The notes beneath the pieces were generated by a model. That model was given only the letters and a program-made list of their open reading frames with translations. It was not told where the DNA came from and searched no databases. The translations under genes and the position numbers were made by a program. From Velthaea sp965214335 (GTDB lineage Bacteria > Vulcanimicrobiota > Vulcanimicrobiia > Vulcanimicrobiales > Vulcanimicrobiaceae), in NCBI GenBank assembly GCA_965214335.1, contig CBDCBO010000008.1, positions 372,001 through 436,000 on the forward strand: a stretch of DNA of 64,000 nucleotides, given 5' to 3'. This document shows positions 8,443-16,441 of the stretch, one piece after another. Position 1 is the stretch's first letter. Every line of letters begins with the position of its first letter.

Positions 8443-8862
8443 TTACGCGGTTTTTTTCTTAAACGACTTTTCTTCGTGATCGGTGGTGACGAGATGCGTA
8501 AACTCGCCTTTACGCGATTCGATACCACGCTTGACTTCGGTCGTCAGCATGCTTTGCGCGCCGAGGGCTTCGGCTGCGAATTCGCAGGCCGCCCAAGGAT
8601 CGGTGTGATCGCCGCACGTGTAAAAATCCATTGCGGCATAACCGGTTTCGGGCCAGGTATGAATCGACAAATGCGATTCCTGGATCACGACGACGCCGGA
8701 CACGCCGTGCGGTTGAAAACGGTGAAATGCCGTTTCCACGATCGTTGCGTTGGCTTCTTTGGCCGCTCCGACCATCATAGACTCGACGGCGGTAACGTCA
8801 GTAAGTGACCGTGGGTCACAACCGGATAGCTCGCAAACAATGTGCGTCCCGAGTGCTTTCAC
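8443..8862 (-). CDS. speD: S-adenosylmethionine decarboxylase proenzyme
   Basis: This is a 139-residue class 1B AdoMet decarboxylase that self-cleaves to form a pyruvoyl cofactor. The processing site is seen as IQESHLSIHTWPETGYAAMD (cleavage between Glu and Ser, near residue 63) and is followed by the catalytic CGDH.DP region. GTG 8862 is chosen because AAGGAG lies nine bases upstream and the family begins at ALGTHIVCEL; the frame stays open further but without a matching extension. It supplies decarboxylated SAM for the adjacent speE. Confidence 0.95.
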   Translation of the reverse strand: MKALGTHIVCELSGCDPRSLTDVTAVESMMVGAAKEANATIVETAFHRFQPHGVSGVVVIQESHLSIHTWPETGYAAMDFYTCGDHTDPWAACEFAAEALGAQSMLTTEVKRGIESRKGEFTHLVTTDHEEKSFKKKTA

Positions 8863-9022
8863 TTTTCCGTGTCTCCTTGGGCTTGGCTGGGAAAATCCCA
8901 CCTCCAGGCGCGTCATCAACCGCGTGCGGTACACCGTCTCGGTTGTGACCTATCGGCAAACTCTTGTTGACGTGTCCTTTTCAACACGCGAACGTTTCGC
9001 CGCGATGGCGCGTTGGGCGCGC

Positions 9023-9075
9023 CGTCCCCCATCTTGGGACGTAGAATCGAACCCTGGCTCATAAACCGGGGTTCG
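9023..9075. promoter_or_regulatory. tandem hairpins in the speD/SDR divergent region
   Basis: Two inverted repeats stand 6 bases apart. The first is CGTCCC (9023-9028)/GGGACG (9036-9041) with a 7-base loop. The second is CGAACCC (9048-9054)/GGGTTCG (9069-9075), extended by GG/CC around a T.G pair, with an 8-base loop. They lie about 160 bases upstream of the speD start on the minus strand and about 190 bases upstream of the SDR gene on the plus strand. They could be the 5' leader of the polyamine/glycine operon. No known riboswitch consensus was recognised. Confidence 0.35.
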
Positions 9076-9261
9076 TTCCGAGTCCGTCTAAGATCATACC
9101 CCCTACACGCCCCCCTGTAAATGGCTTAGGTGGTGCAATTTACGCCAAGCCGGCCATCGGCCGCGGCGCGCCGAGCAGGAGCCGCCGCGCGGCCCACCGG
9201 TTGCGCTGACCGCCGAAGCGATCGGAGGAAGCCTGTTCCGGTGAGGCTCATCGGTAGTGCT

Positions 9262-10032
9262 ATGACAACTGATCGAATCGCGGTAATCACGGGCGCGTCA
9301 TCGGGTATCGGCGCTGCGACCGCCCGCCAACTCGGGCGGCAAGGGTTTCGGCTTGTCGTTACCGGCCGGCGCCGCGAGCGCTTACAAACGTTGGTCGATG
9401 AATGCGCGGCCGAGCCGCATGTCTTCGACATGCGTGACCCGGCGGCGATCGAAGCGTTCGCCGGCACGCTGGCGGCGACCCATGGCCGGGTCGACCTGCT
9501 GGTAAATAACGCCGGGCTGGCGCTGGGGCGCGAGCCGCTCGGCGCGACCGCCGACGGCGACTGGGTGACGATGCTGGAAACCAACGTGCTGGGCGTCGCC
9601 CGGATGACGCGCGCACTGCTGCCGCTGCTGCGCGTGCCGGCACACGCCCACATCGTTAATATCGGTTCGACCGCCGGTTTCGAGGCCTATGCCGGCGGAG
9701 GCGGTTACACGGCCAGCAAGCATGCCTTGCGGGCGATCACCCAAACGTTGCGGGTGGAACTCAACGGCGAGCCGATCCGGGTAACCGAAGTGGCCCCCGG
9801 CATGACCGAGACGGAATTCTCAGTGGTGCGCAATAAGGGCGACGCCGACAAGGCCGCCGCCGTCTATTCCGGCGTAACGCCACTGACGGCCGCGGACATC
9901 GCGGACTGCGTCGGCTTTGCCGTTGCCCGGCCGCCGCACGTCAACGTTGACTACCTCGTCGTGCGACCGATCGCTCAGGCGACGTCCTATCAAGTGGCGC
10001 GGCGCGCCGACGAACCAGGAAAACAAAGATAG
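9262..10032 (+). CDS. short-chain dehydrogenase/reductase (YdfG-like)
   Basis: The 256-residue classical SDR has the NAD(P) motif TGASSGIGAAT at residues 10-20, NNAG near residue 84, and the catalytic Ser/Tyr/Lys seen as NIGSTAGFEAY and GYTASKHAL. The basic TGRRRERL after strand 2 suggests NADP preference. The pattern resembles YdfG-type 3-hydroxy acid or serine dehydrogenases, but substrate is not provable. ATG 9262 matches the family start; an in-frame GTG at 9241 with GGAGGA 11 bases upstream is an alternative. Confidence 0.9.
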   Translation: MTTDRIAVITGASSGIGAATARQLGRQGFRLVVTGRRRERLQTLVDECAAEPHVFDMRDPAAIEAFAGTLAATHGRVDLLVNNAGLALGREPLGATADGDWVTMLETNVLGVARMTRALLPLLRVPAHAHIVNIGSTAGFEAYAGGGGYTASKHALRAITQTLRVELNGEPIRVTEVAPGMTETEFSVVRNKGDADKAAAVYSGVTPLTAADIADCVGFAVARPPHVNVDYLVVRPIAQATSYQVARRADEPGKQR

Positions 10033-10083
10033 CTCTGCACTATCTTGACTTCGCTTACCTCCAGCAGTAGCCTTATGAGGTTT

Positions 10084-11517
10084 ATGGCAATCGAAATGAA
10101 CGTCGCCACTCCGCCGGTACCGGCGGACCTGATCGAAGACTACCGTCACGGTCAGCACGACTCCGAAGCAAATTACAAATTCAAATCCGATAAGGGGCTC
10201 ACGCGTGAAATCGTCGAGCGCATTTCGGCGATGAAGGGTGAGCCGGAGTGGATGCGCAGCTTCCGGCTCAAGGCGTTCGATATTTTCAAGAGTAAACCGA
10301 TGCCGACGTGGGGCGACACCGCGCTACTCGAAGAGATCGACTTCGATAACATTCACTATTACGTGAAGTCGACCGAAGGCACCGAGCGCTCGTGGGACGA
10401 TGTGCCCGACGACATCAAGAAGACGTTCGACCGGCTCGGTATCCCCGAAGCCGAGCGAAAGTTTCTGAGCGGCGTGTCCGCGCAGTATGAGTCGGAAGTG
10501 GTGTATCACTCCGTCGTCGAGGCGCTCGAAAAAGACGGCGTTCTGTTTTGCGACATGGATACCGCGCTCAAGCAGTATCCGGATATTCTCAAGAAGTATT
10601 TCGCCACGATCATTCCGCCCGGCGACAATAAGTTCGCCGCGCTCAACAGTGCGGTATGGTCGGGCGGTTCGTTCGTGTACGTGCCCAAGGGCGTGACGGT
10701 CGCGATGCCGCTGCAAGCGTACTTCCGCATCAATACCGAAAACATGGGCCAGTTCGAGCGCACGCTCATCATCGCCGACGAAGGCTCCAAGGTACACTAT
10801 ATCGAGGGCTGCACGGCGCCGAAGTTTTCGACGTCGTCGCTGCATAGCGCGGTGGTGGAAATCATCGCGATGGAAGGTGCGTCGGTCCGCTATACCACGA
10901 TTCAGAATTGGTACCGGAACATTTTCAACCTCGTCACCAAGCGAGCTGTCGCGTATAAGAACGCCACCGTCGAGTGGGTCGACGGCAATATCGGCTCGCG
11001 CTTGACGATGAAATATCCGGCCATCTATCTCATGGGCGAAGGCGCGCGCGGCGAAGTGCTGTCGGCCGCGTTTGCCGGCGAAGGTCAGCATCAGGACGCC
11101 GGCGCGAAGATCATCCACGCGGCTCCCAATACCACGTCCGTCGTCACCAATAAGTCGGTCTCGGCGCATGGCGGAAAGACGACGTACCGCGGCCTCGTCG
11201 AGATCTTTCCAGGCGCCGTCGGCGCGAAGACGCGCGTCAAGTGCGACGCGCTGATCATGGATGAGTTGTCCGCCAGCGACACGAAGCCGACGATGAAGGT
11301 CAACGAGCAACGGTCGACCGTCGAACACGAAGCGTCGGTTTCCAAAATCGGCGAGGAGCAGTTGTTCTACGCGATGAGCCGCGGCTTGAGCGAAGCCGAT
11401 GCGACGGCGATGATCGTCAACGGGTTCTTCGACTTCTTCGTCAAGGAGTTGCCGATGGAATACGCCGTTGAGCTCAACCGTCTCATTAAAATGGAGATGG
11501 AAGGGTCAGTCGGCTAG
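10084..11517 (+). CDS. sufB: Fe-S cluster assembly scaffold SufB
   Basis: The approximately 477-residue SufB matches the scaffold subunit of SufBCD. It carries VPKGVTVAMPLQAYFRIN, FERTLIIADEGSKVHYIEGC, NLVTKRAVA, and the C-terminal beta-helix with SDTKPTMKVNEQRSTVEHEA and SRGLSEADA. It builds [4Fe-4S] clusters with SufC and SufD in the cytoplasm. Neither sufC, sufD nor sufS is adjacent here, unlike the usual operon. The start is uncertain: ATG 10084 or ATG 10075 fit best. A small membrane protein and a Rieske ferredoxin follow. Confidence 0.95.
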   Translation: MAIEMNVATPPVPADLIEDYRHGQHDSEANYKFKSDKGLTREIVERISAMKGEPEWMRSFRLKAFDIFKSKPMPTWGDTALLEEIDFDNIHYYVKSTEGTERSWDDVPDDIKKTFDRLGIPEAERKFLSGVSAQYESEVVYHSVVEALEKDGVLFCDMDTALKQYPDILKKYFATIIPPGDNKFAALNSAVWSGGSFVYVPKGVTVAMPLQAYFRINTENMGQFERTLIIADEGSKVHYIEGCTAPKFSTSSLHSAVVEIIAMEGASVRYTTIQNWYRNIFNLVTKRAVAYKNATVEWVDGNIGSRLTMKYPAIYLMGEGARGEVLSAAFAGEGQHQDAGAKIIHAAPNTTSVVTNKSVSAHGGKTTYRGLVEIFPGAVGAKTRVKCDALIMDELSASDTKPTMKVNEQRSTVEHEASVSKIGEEQLFYAMSRGLSEADATAMIVNGFFDFFVKELPMEYAVELNRLIKMEMEGSVG

Positions 11518-11897
11518 TCTCGAATCGCGCGCGCGGCCGGCGTGCCGCGTTCGTCATCGGCATCGCACTCATCGTTGCTTTTGCCATCGGCGGCACGCTA
11601 TTCCAACGCCGGTCGCTCGCCGACTACTCGGCGGCGCGATCCGGCGTCAGGCACGAAATCACGCACTATGAAGCGCTGCTCGTCAATGGTGAGTCGCGCG
11701 GCACGGCGGTGAAGCAACTGCGCTTCGCCGGAGCACACATCGACTCCACGGGTGGCGATATCGTGATAACCGTGTTGCGCGAACTGGCGGCGTCGGCGCA
11801 ATGCCGTTCGCTCGTCGGACAGCTGCACATCACCATTGACGCTCAGGACCGCGTTGCCGGTTGGGAGTCGCCGCCGCTCAACGCGGAATGCAACTAA
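11514..11897 (+). CDS. small single-pass membrane protein, start unclear
   Basis: An open frame overlapping the sufB stop encodes about 125 residues: an Arg-rich start, one membrane helix (AAFVIGIALIVAFAIGGTLF) and a soluble domain ending ESPPLNAECN. No ATG, GTG or TTG is in frame before the helix. Translation must therefore start at a rare codon, be coupled to sufB, or the sequence carries an indel. The only ordinary start is GTG at 11709, which would lose the helix. No family was recognised. The position between sufB and a Rieske protein suggests co-expression. Confidence 0.5.
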   Translation, partial: LVSNRARGRRAAFVIGIALIVAFAIGGTLFQRRSLADYSAARSGVRHEITHYEALLVNGESRGTAVKQLRFAGAHIDSTGGDIVITVLRELAASAQCRSLVGQLHITIDAQDRVAGWESPPLNAECN

Positions 11898-11932
11898 CGG
11901 CACGCGAAGAGCGGAGCGATGAGTAACGCGCG

Positions 11933-12241
11933 ATGAGCACGACGACGCCGGTCGCTCGAGTTTCCGACATTCCCACCGGTTCGACGTTCCGTGTTACGGT
12001 CGATGCTCGCGACGTCTTGCTCTGTAACGTCGACGGCACGATGTATGCCGTTGAAGACGTGTGCACGCACGACGGCGGTGCGCTCGATGCCGGCGAGCTT
12101 GAAGGCTGCCGTATCATGTGTCCGCGGCACGGCGCGTACTTCGACGTGACGACCGGTCAAGCACTGACCTTGCCGGCCATTCTGCCGTTACCGACCTACA
12201 CGGTGCGGGTCGACGGCGACGACGTCTTCATCGACTCGTAG
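11933..12241 (+). CDS. Rieske [2Fe-2S] ferredoxin
   Basis: This 102-residue NirD/bphF-type Rieske protein has the two cluster motifs CTHDGG and CPRHGAYFD, giving the Cys-X-His ... Cys-X2-His ligand set. It lacks a signal peptide, so it is a soluble electron carrier. Similar small Rieske proteins occur in suf operons; here it lies 35 bases after the small membrane protein downstream of sufB. Its electron partner is not visible in the window. Confidence 0.92.
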   Translation: MSTTTPVARVSDIPTGSTFRVTVDARDVLLCNVDGTMYAVEDVCTHDGGALDAGELEGCRIMCPRHGAYFDVTTGQALTLPAILPLPTYTVRVDGDDVFIDS

Positions 12242-12303
12242 CGGGCTGGGTCGCCCTCGTTTCAGGCGGTACGGCAAGCGCCATGCGCTACGGACGAACG
12301 CCG

Positions 12304-12762
12304 TTATTTGACGCTCAATAACTGGACGTCGAAGATCAACGTGGCATTGGGCGGAATCGGCCCTTCGCCGCTCGGCCCGTACCCTAAACTCGGCGGAATC
12401 GTAAGCCGCCGCTTGCCACCGACTCGCATCGTGAGCATGCCCTCGTCCCAGCCTTTGATCACCTGGCCGACACCGATCGGCGTTTCGAATGGCGCGTTAT
12501 TGCGCGTGGCCGTGCTGTCGAAGACCGTACCGTTGGTCAACTTACCGGTATACAGCACGCTAATCGTTTGACCGACTTTGGGCATCGCGCCTTTGCCGAT
12601 CACCATGTCGACGTAGCGGAGCCCGCTCTTGGTGACGATGCTCTTCGCGCTCATGGCGCCCGCCGGCTTGGCCGCCGGTTTGGGCGATGCCGGTGCAGCC
12701 CACGCGCCGGTGGGAAGCAGCAGCGCAAGAACAGCGCACAGCGCGAAGCAGCATTGTCTCAT
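12304..12762 (-). CDS. secreted FKBP-type peptidyl-prolyl isomerase
   Basis: The 152-residue protein starts with a signal peptide (MRQCCFALCAVLALLLPTGAWA, cleavage after AWA) and a Pro/Ala linker. A single FKBP domain follows with VLYTGKLTNGTVFDST, VIKGWDEGMLTMRVGGKRR and IPPSLGYG. It probably assists folding of exported proteins. It lies 84 bases downstream of a secreted S53 peptidase gene on the same strand and may be cotranscribed with it. Confidence 0.93.
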   Translation of the reverse strand: MRQCCFALCAVLALLLPTGAWAAPASPKPAAKPAGAMSAKSIVTKSGLRYVDMVIGKGAMPKVGQTISVLYTGKLTNGTVFDSTATRNNAPFETPIGVGQVIKGWDEGMLTMRVGGKRRLTIPPSLGYGPSGEGPIPPNATLIFDVQLLSVK

Positions 12763-12846
12763 GCGTGCGCTTTCGCTCTCGCAGGAGCGATGGCTCTTTT
12801 TCCGTTCACGACGCCGCTGTCAAATAAAGCGCCGCCACCGGCGCCG

Positions 12847-14544
12847 TTAGCGACCGCCGGCGATCAACGCTTCGATCGTTAGCTGACCCGTAGGCGAGCC
12901 GAAGCCGGTGACCAGATCGTAATTTGGGACGGCCGCATACTTCCCGTTGAAGCCCTGCGTTTGATCGTGAAACGCAGTGGCGTAGCGGTTGCCGCCGCCG
13001 AGCGTATATACCAGCGGATTGAGAAAGCCGACCGGCGGCAACCCGCGCGTTGCCGCCGCTTCGTTGGCGAGCGCAATGAAGCCGGCCCACAGCGGCGCCG
13101 CGTAGCTCGTGCCGCCGTTGCCGGTGAAACATCCGCCGTCATAACAGCTGAAGTTATCGGTGTTCGCGTCGCCGGCGATATCGGGAGCATTGCGGAAAAC
13201 GGTCGAGCCGCCGTTGGCCGGAGTGACGAACGGAATCTGGTACGCCGGTATTGGGATGCCCGTCGGCGACGGGCCGCCGCCGCTAAAGCGCCAGCCCGTC
13301 TCGGCCGCCCACGCGCCGCCGGGGCCGGCCGTCACCAGATCGGTTCCACCGACGCCGGTCACGTACGGATCGTCGGCCGGCCAGACCACGCCTTCGCGCA
13401 AATGGAAGCCATAGTCGCCGGTCGCATCGACAAAGCTCTGGCCCTGCGCCGCATACTCTTCAAAAAGCGGCTCGTCGACTTTGAGGTTGGGCGACCAGCC
13501 CCAGGACGAGCTAATTTGCCGGCTTGAATTATCCGACGCCATCCGCGCGAGAATCGAAACGGCGTTGGCGCCGGCGTAGACCGTGACGGCCGCTAGCCCG
13601 GGCGCCATCGACGCAGCCTCCTCGATGTCGAGTGCCTGTTCGGAGTCGTCGCAGCCGCCGCCGATCGCCGTGCACGTTAGGATGGGACTCACACCGTTGA
13701 GGCCGACGTTGCGCAGCGGGACGGTCAGGGGCTGATGCACCGCCGCGAAATATTTCAAAACGTCGCCCGGATTGTAGCCGCCGAACTCGAGCAGCGCTAC
13801 CGATTCGCCCCGTCCGCGCAGCGCCGAGCCGCCATAGTATGCGGCGCGCACGTCGCTGCCCAGGAAATTGCCGTTCGGCCCCGACCCCGTTGCCCGATGT
13901 TCGATCCCACCGGCGCCGTTGCGGAAGAGCCGTGACTGCGGGGGCGTAAAATCGTCCAGTCCGCTAACGTGCAAAACCGGAGTGCTCAGGCCGATGAGCG
14001 GCTCGCGGTCAGGGGCTAAGAATAAACCGGCCGCGCCCGGCCGGCGGTACACGCCGAGCCGCACGTGAAACGCACGTTCAACGGCGTCAACCGTGCCGGC
14101 GACATCGACCACCAGCCGGTCGGCGTTCGCTTCGCGTAGCGTGAAGCCGTTTGCGGCGGCGAAGGCTTCGACCGCGGCATAGGCGGCCGGCGACGGCGCA
14201 AAGCGAGCCGCGAACTGGGCTACCGACAGATAGTGCCGGTACTGCGGGCTGGCCGGGTCGTACAGCGCGCCCAGCAGCGCCGTGAGCCCGGCCTGGTCTC
14301 GCAGAGGCAAGGAAATGGCCAGCTCCATCCGCCGCGCGGCCGGCGGCCGGCCCACCAGCGTCGCCCTATGGTTCGAAACGGCCGGCGGCACGTGCGCGGT
14401 CGGCAGCGCTTGCAGCGGCACGTGCGCGGTCGGCAGCGCTTGCAGCGGCGCCGCCTCGACGGCGGCCATTAGGCCCCCGAATATCACGGTACCGGCGATG
14501 CGGGCCAAGCCGGGGCTTCGTCCGCCGGTGCAACGCTCGCGCAT
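12847..14544 (-). CDS. S53 family serine-carboxyl peptidase (kumamolisin/sedolisin-like)
   Basis: The 565-residue secreted acid peptidase has an N-terminal signal/linker, a pro-kumamolisin activation domain (about 65-200, with ASPQYRHYLSVAQFAARFAPS), and the S53 catalytic domain. The Glu/Asp pair is seen in SEQALDIEEA near residue 300, the oxyanion Asp in ATGDYGF, and the nucleophile Ser in GNGGTSYAAPLWAG near 480. The C-terminal calcium-site motif YDLVTGFGSPTG is present. The linker after the signal is a duplicated 10-residue unit (see 14386-14445). Confidence 0.94.
   Translation of the reverse strand: MRERCTGGRSPGLARIAGTVIFGGLMAAVEAAPLQALPTAHVPLQALPTAHVPPAVSNHRATLVGRPPAARRMELAISLPLRDQAGLTALLGALYDPASPQYRHYLSVAQFAARFAPSPAAYAAVEAFAAANGFTLREANADRLVVDVAGTVDAVERAFHVRLGVYRRPGAAGLFLAPDREPLIGLSTPVLHVSGLDDFTPPQSRLFRNGAGGIEHRATGSGPNGNFLGSDVRAAYYGGSALRGRGESVALLEFGGYNPGDVLKYFAAVHQPLTVPLRNVGLNGVSPILTCTAIGGGCDDSEQALDIEEAASMAPGLAAVTVYAGANAVSILARMASDNSSRQISSSWGWSPNLKVDEPLFEEYAAQGQSFVDATGDYGFHLREGVVWPADDPYVTGVGGTDLVTAGPGGAWAAETGWRFSGGGPSPTGIPIPAYQIPFVTPANGGSTVFRNAPDIAGDANTDNFSCYDGGCFTGNGGTSYAAPLWAGFIALANEAAATRGLPPVGFLNPLVYTLGGGNRYATAFHDQTQGFNGKYAAVPNYDLVTGFGSPTGQLTIEALIAGGR
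14386..14445. repeat. 30-bp tandem duplication inside the S53 peptidase gene
   Basis: Two identical 30-base units lie head to tail (14386-14415 and 14416-14445), encoding PLQALPTAHV twice on the minus strand. Being in frame and a multiple of three it lengthens the linker between signal peptide and propeptide by ten residues. Perfect identity suggests a recent slippage or duplication. Confidence 0.9.
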
Positions 14545-14613
14545 GCGATCTCCCTTGCTGGCAACACGGGCCGACCGGCCGCGCCGGCTTTGCGTTCGCT
14601 GGAGAGTGTCGGG

Positions 14614-14847
14614 TTACTGTGTCTCGGCCCCGCGATGCTCGTCGATCTGATCGTCGCGGTTCGGATCGGCGTCGCTTTCACCGTAGACGACCTCGGGCGT
14701 GACGGTCATCCCGGCGACATCGGCCTCGCGGCGCGACAGTGGCGGTACCGCGTCGGCGCGAGTTCGCAGCTGACGCGGCATTCCGGAATCAGGAAAATCG
14801 TCGACCTCGCCGGGCAAGGCATTCTTGTAATCGCCATCGGTTGTCAT
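14614..14847 (-). CDS. small acidic hypothetical protein
   Basis: This is a possible 77-residue protein beginning MTTDGDYKNALPGEVDDFPD and ending NRDDQIDEHRGAETQ. It is strongly hydrophilic, with no signal or membrane segment and no recognised family. It is divergent from the amidinotransferase gene. The upstream GAGCGG is only a weak ribosome site. Coding status is uncertain. Confidence 0.35.
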   Translation of the reverse strand: MTTDGDYKNALPGEVDDFPDSGMPRQLRTRADAVPPLSRREADVAGMTVTPEVVYGESDADPNRDDQIDEHRGAETQ

Positions 14848-14947
14848 AGACACCGCTCGTACCCGTAGCACGCGGATTATGAACCCGAAGGCGGCTTTAC
14901 CGATTGTCGAATGCGTCGCTCGCGCGCGGCGCGTTACACTAGCAGTC

Positions 14948-15790
14948 ATGGCGACACGCATCATGGTCTGCCCTCCGACGCATTTCTCGGTCAACTACGA
15001 TATCAATCCGTGGATGTCGCGAAACGTCGGCTATTCGGCGCCCGATGCGCAACGGCAGTGGGAACGCCTCATGGAAACGCTCGGCGTGGCGGGTGATGTG
15101 ACGCTCGTAACCATGGATCCCGGCGAACACGTTCCCGATCTAGTGTTTACCTCGAACGCGGCGTTGATCTGCGGGAATCTTGCGATTCTCTCGAGTTTCC
15201 GGTATCCGGAGCGTCGCCGCGAACAGGGCGCTTATCGCGTCCAGCTGGCCAAGGCCGGTTTCGCCACGACGTATCTTGCCCAGACGTACTTCGAGGGCGC
15301 GGGCGACGCGATTTTCGACCGCGTCCGGCCGATCATGTACGCCGGTTACGGCTGGCGCAGCGAACGCAATGCCACCCTGCAGCTGCAAGAGCTCGTCGGC
15401 TGTCGCGTTATGCCGCTACTGCTTGTCGACGAGCGCTTCTACCATCTGGATATGGCCTTGTGCTCGCTGTCATCAGGGCATGTCATGGTCTACATGGACG
15501 CCTTTAGCCCGCACGCGCAAACGCAGCTGCGGCGGACGATCGATCCGGGTTATCTCATCGAGATCGACATCGACGATGCGCTTGCGTTCGCGTGCAACAG
15601 CATCGAGTTGGAAGACGCCGTCGTGATGCATTCCTGTACGCGCAAACTGCGCGAACGGCTTAACTACGCGGGCTACCGCGTGTTCCAAACCGAGCTTACT
15701 GAATTTCACAAAGCCGGCGGCAGTGCACGTTGCCTGACGCTCAAACTTGACGATGGTCCGGCGATTGGAATCGCCGCCGCCACGGCGTAA
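14948..15790 (+). CDS. amidinotransferase-fold enzyme (DDAH/arginine deiminase-like)
   Basis: The 280-residue guanidine-group-modifying enzyme fold is recognised by FTSNAAL, TYFEGAGDAIFD (catalytic Glu), FYHLDMALCSLSSGHVMVY (His) and the C-terminal SARCLTLKL with the nucleophilic Cys near residue 265. This pattern is that of dimethylarginine dimethylaminohydrolase and ornithine/arginine amidinotransferase relatives. The substrate (arginine, methylarginine or other) is not decided. ATG 14948 starts MATRIMVCPPTHFSV, the usual family N-terminus; an upstream in-frame ATG at 14879 adds an unconserved 23-residue leader. Confidence 0.88.
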   Translation: MATRIMVCPPTHFSVNYDINPWMSRNVGYSAPDAQRQWERLMETLGVAGDVTLVTMDPGEHVPDLVFTSNAALICGNLAILSSFRYPERRREQGAYRVQLAKAGFATTYLAQTYFEGAGDAIFDRVRPIMYAGYGWRSERNATLQLQELVGCRVMPLLLVDERFYHLDMALCSLSSGHVMVYMDAFSPHAQTQLRRTIDPGYLIEIDIDDALAFACNSIELEDAVVMHSCTRKLRERLNYAGYRVFQTELTEFHKAGGSARCLTLKLDDGPAIGIAAATA

Positions 15791-15990
15791 CGCCGCTCTT
15801 CTACGCAGCGGCAGTCGCCTCTGACGAGCGGCCATGCGAGTTCCCGCGGGTGCTCGCGCGGCCGTTTTTCTTTTAACCGCCGGCCCGTGGTCGGCCAGGT
15901 CGTCGCCGAGGAGGGTGGAAGCCCGCCGATTTTCCTATGTAACGCCATCCAAAGACGTGCGCGTTCGGCTGTCGTCATGGCCGCGAGTCC

Positions 15991-16078
15991 CATAAAGGGC
16001 CCCCTTGGCTGGACCGGACATCTCAGCTTTTCAAGAACCGGACATTTCTGCTTTGCTCCGACATCCGGAACCCGTAGG
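15991..16078 (-). mobile_element. ISNCY-like insertion-sequence left end with transposase N-terminal scrap (copy 1)
   Basis: The segment carries two 25-base-spaced copies of CCGGACATNTCNGCTTT, preceded by GGGCCCCCTTGGCTGGA. It is shared with 50051-50107 and 51155-51214. On the minus strand inward from the end a short frame reads MGLAAMTTAERARLWMALH, like the start of an ISNCY-type transposase, then degenerates within about 25 codons. The end stops right at the TTGACG box in front of rplU. The remainder of the gap (15791-15990) shows nothing else. Confidence 0.7.
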
Positions 16079-16108
16079 TTGACGCGGAACTCATCTTTCT
16101 GGTATCTT
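16079..16108 (+). promoter_or_regulatory. candidate promoter for rplU-prp next to IS end
   Basis: TTGACG (16079-16084) is followed after 18 bases by TATCTT (16103-16108). The rplU ATG is at 16118, only ten bases after the -10, and there is no Shine-Dalgarno sequence in the gap. The expected transcript would be leaderless or nearly so. The same geometry is found at 51238-51267 before the pheA-aroF leader. Confidence 0.45.
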
Positions 16109-16117
16109 CCCAAAGTT

Positions 16118-16435
16118 ATGTACGCGATTATCGAGACCGGCGGCAAGCAACTGCGCGTTGCCGAGGGTGACATCATCCGGACGGACCTGCTCGAAGCTCA
16201 GGTCGGCGAAACGGTGACGTTCGATCGCGTGATCTTGGGTTCAAATGGGGCCGGCAGCGTCGCGGTCGGCACGCCGGCGGTGGCCGGAGCAAGCGTGTCG
16301 GGGAAAGTTTTGCGCCAAGCCAAAGACAAGAAAATCATGGTATTCAAGTACAAGCCGAAGAAGCGTGTGCGAAAGCTCGTCGGCCATCGGCAGCGCTTCG
16401 CCGAGATTCGAATCGAGAAGATCGAACTGCCGTAA
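16118..16435 (+). CDS. rplU: 50S ribosomal protein L21
   Basis: The 105-residue L21 starts MYAIIETGGKQLRVAEGD and ends with the conserved KKIMVFKYKPKKRVRKLVGHRQ and TRIKIE-like tail. It is an early-assembly large-subunit protein. It is followed six bases later by prp. The usual third gene rpmA (L27) is not recognisable downstream. An IS end lies about 40 bases upstream, and the promoter appears to abut it. Confidence 0.96.
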   Translation: MYAIIETGGKQLRVAEGDIIRTDLLEAQVGETVTFDRVILGSNGAGSVAVGTPAVAGASVSGKVLRQAKDKKIMVFKYKPKKRVRKLVGHRQRFAEIRIEKIELP

Positions 16436-16441
16436 TTCGAT

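Noticed and set aside
9040..9090. tRNA-Met-like signal (CTCATAA loop and GGTTCG) in the speD/SDR gap
   Set aside because: No D-arm, no acceptor pairing and the T-arm bases do not pair; the resemblance follows from the palindromic hairpin.
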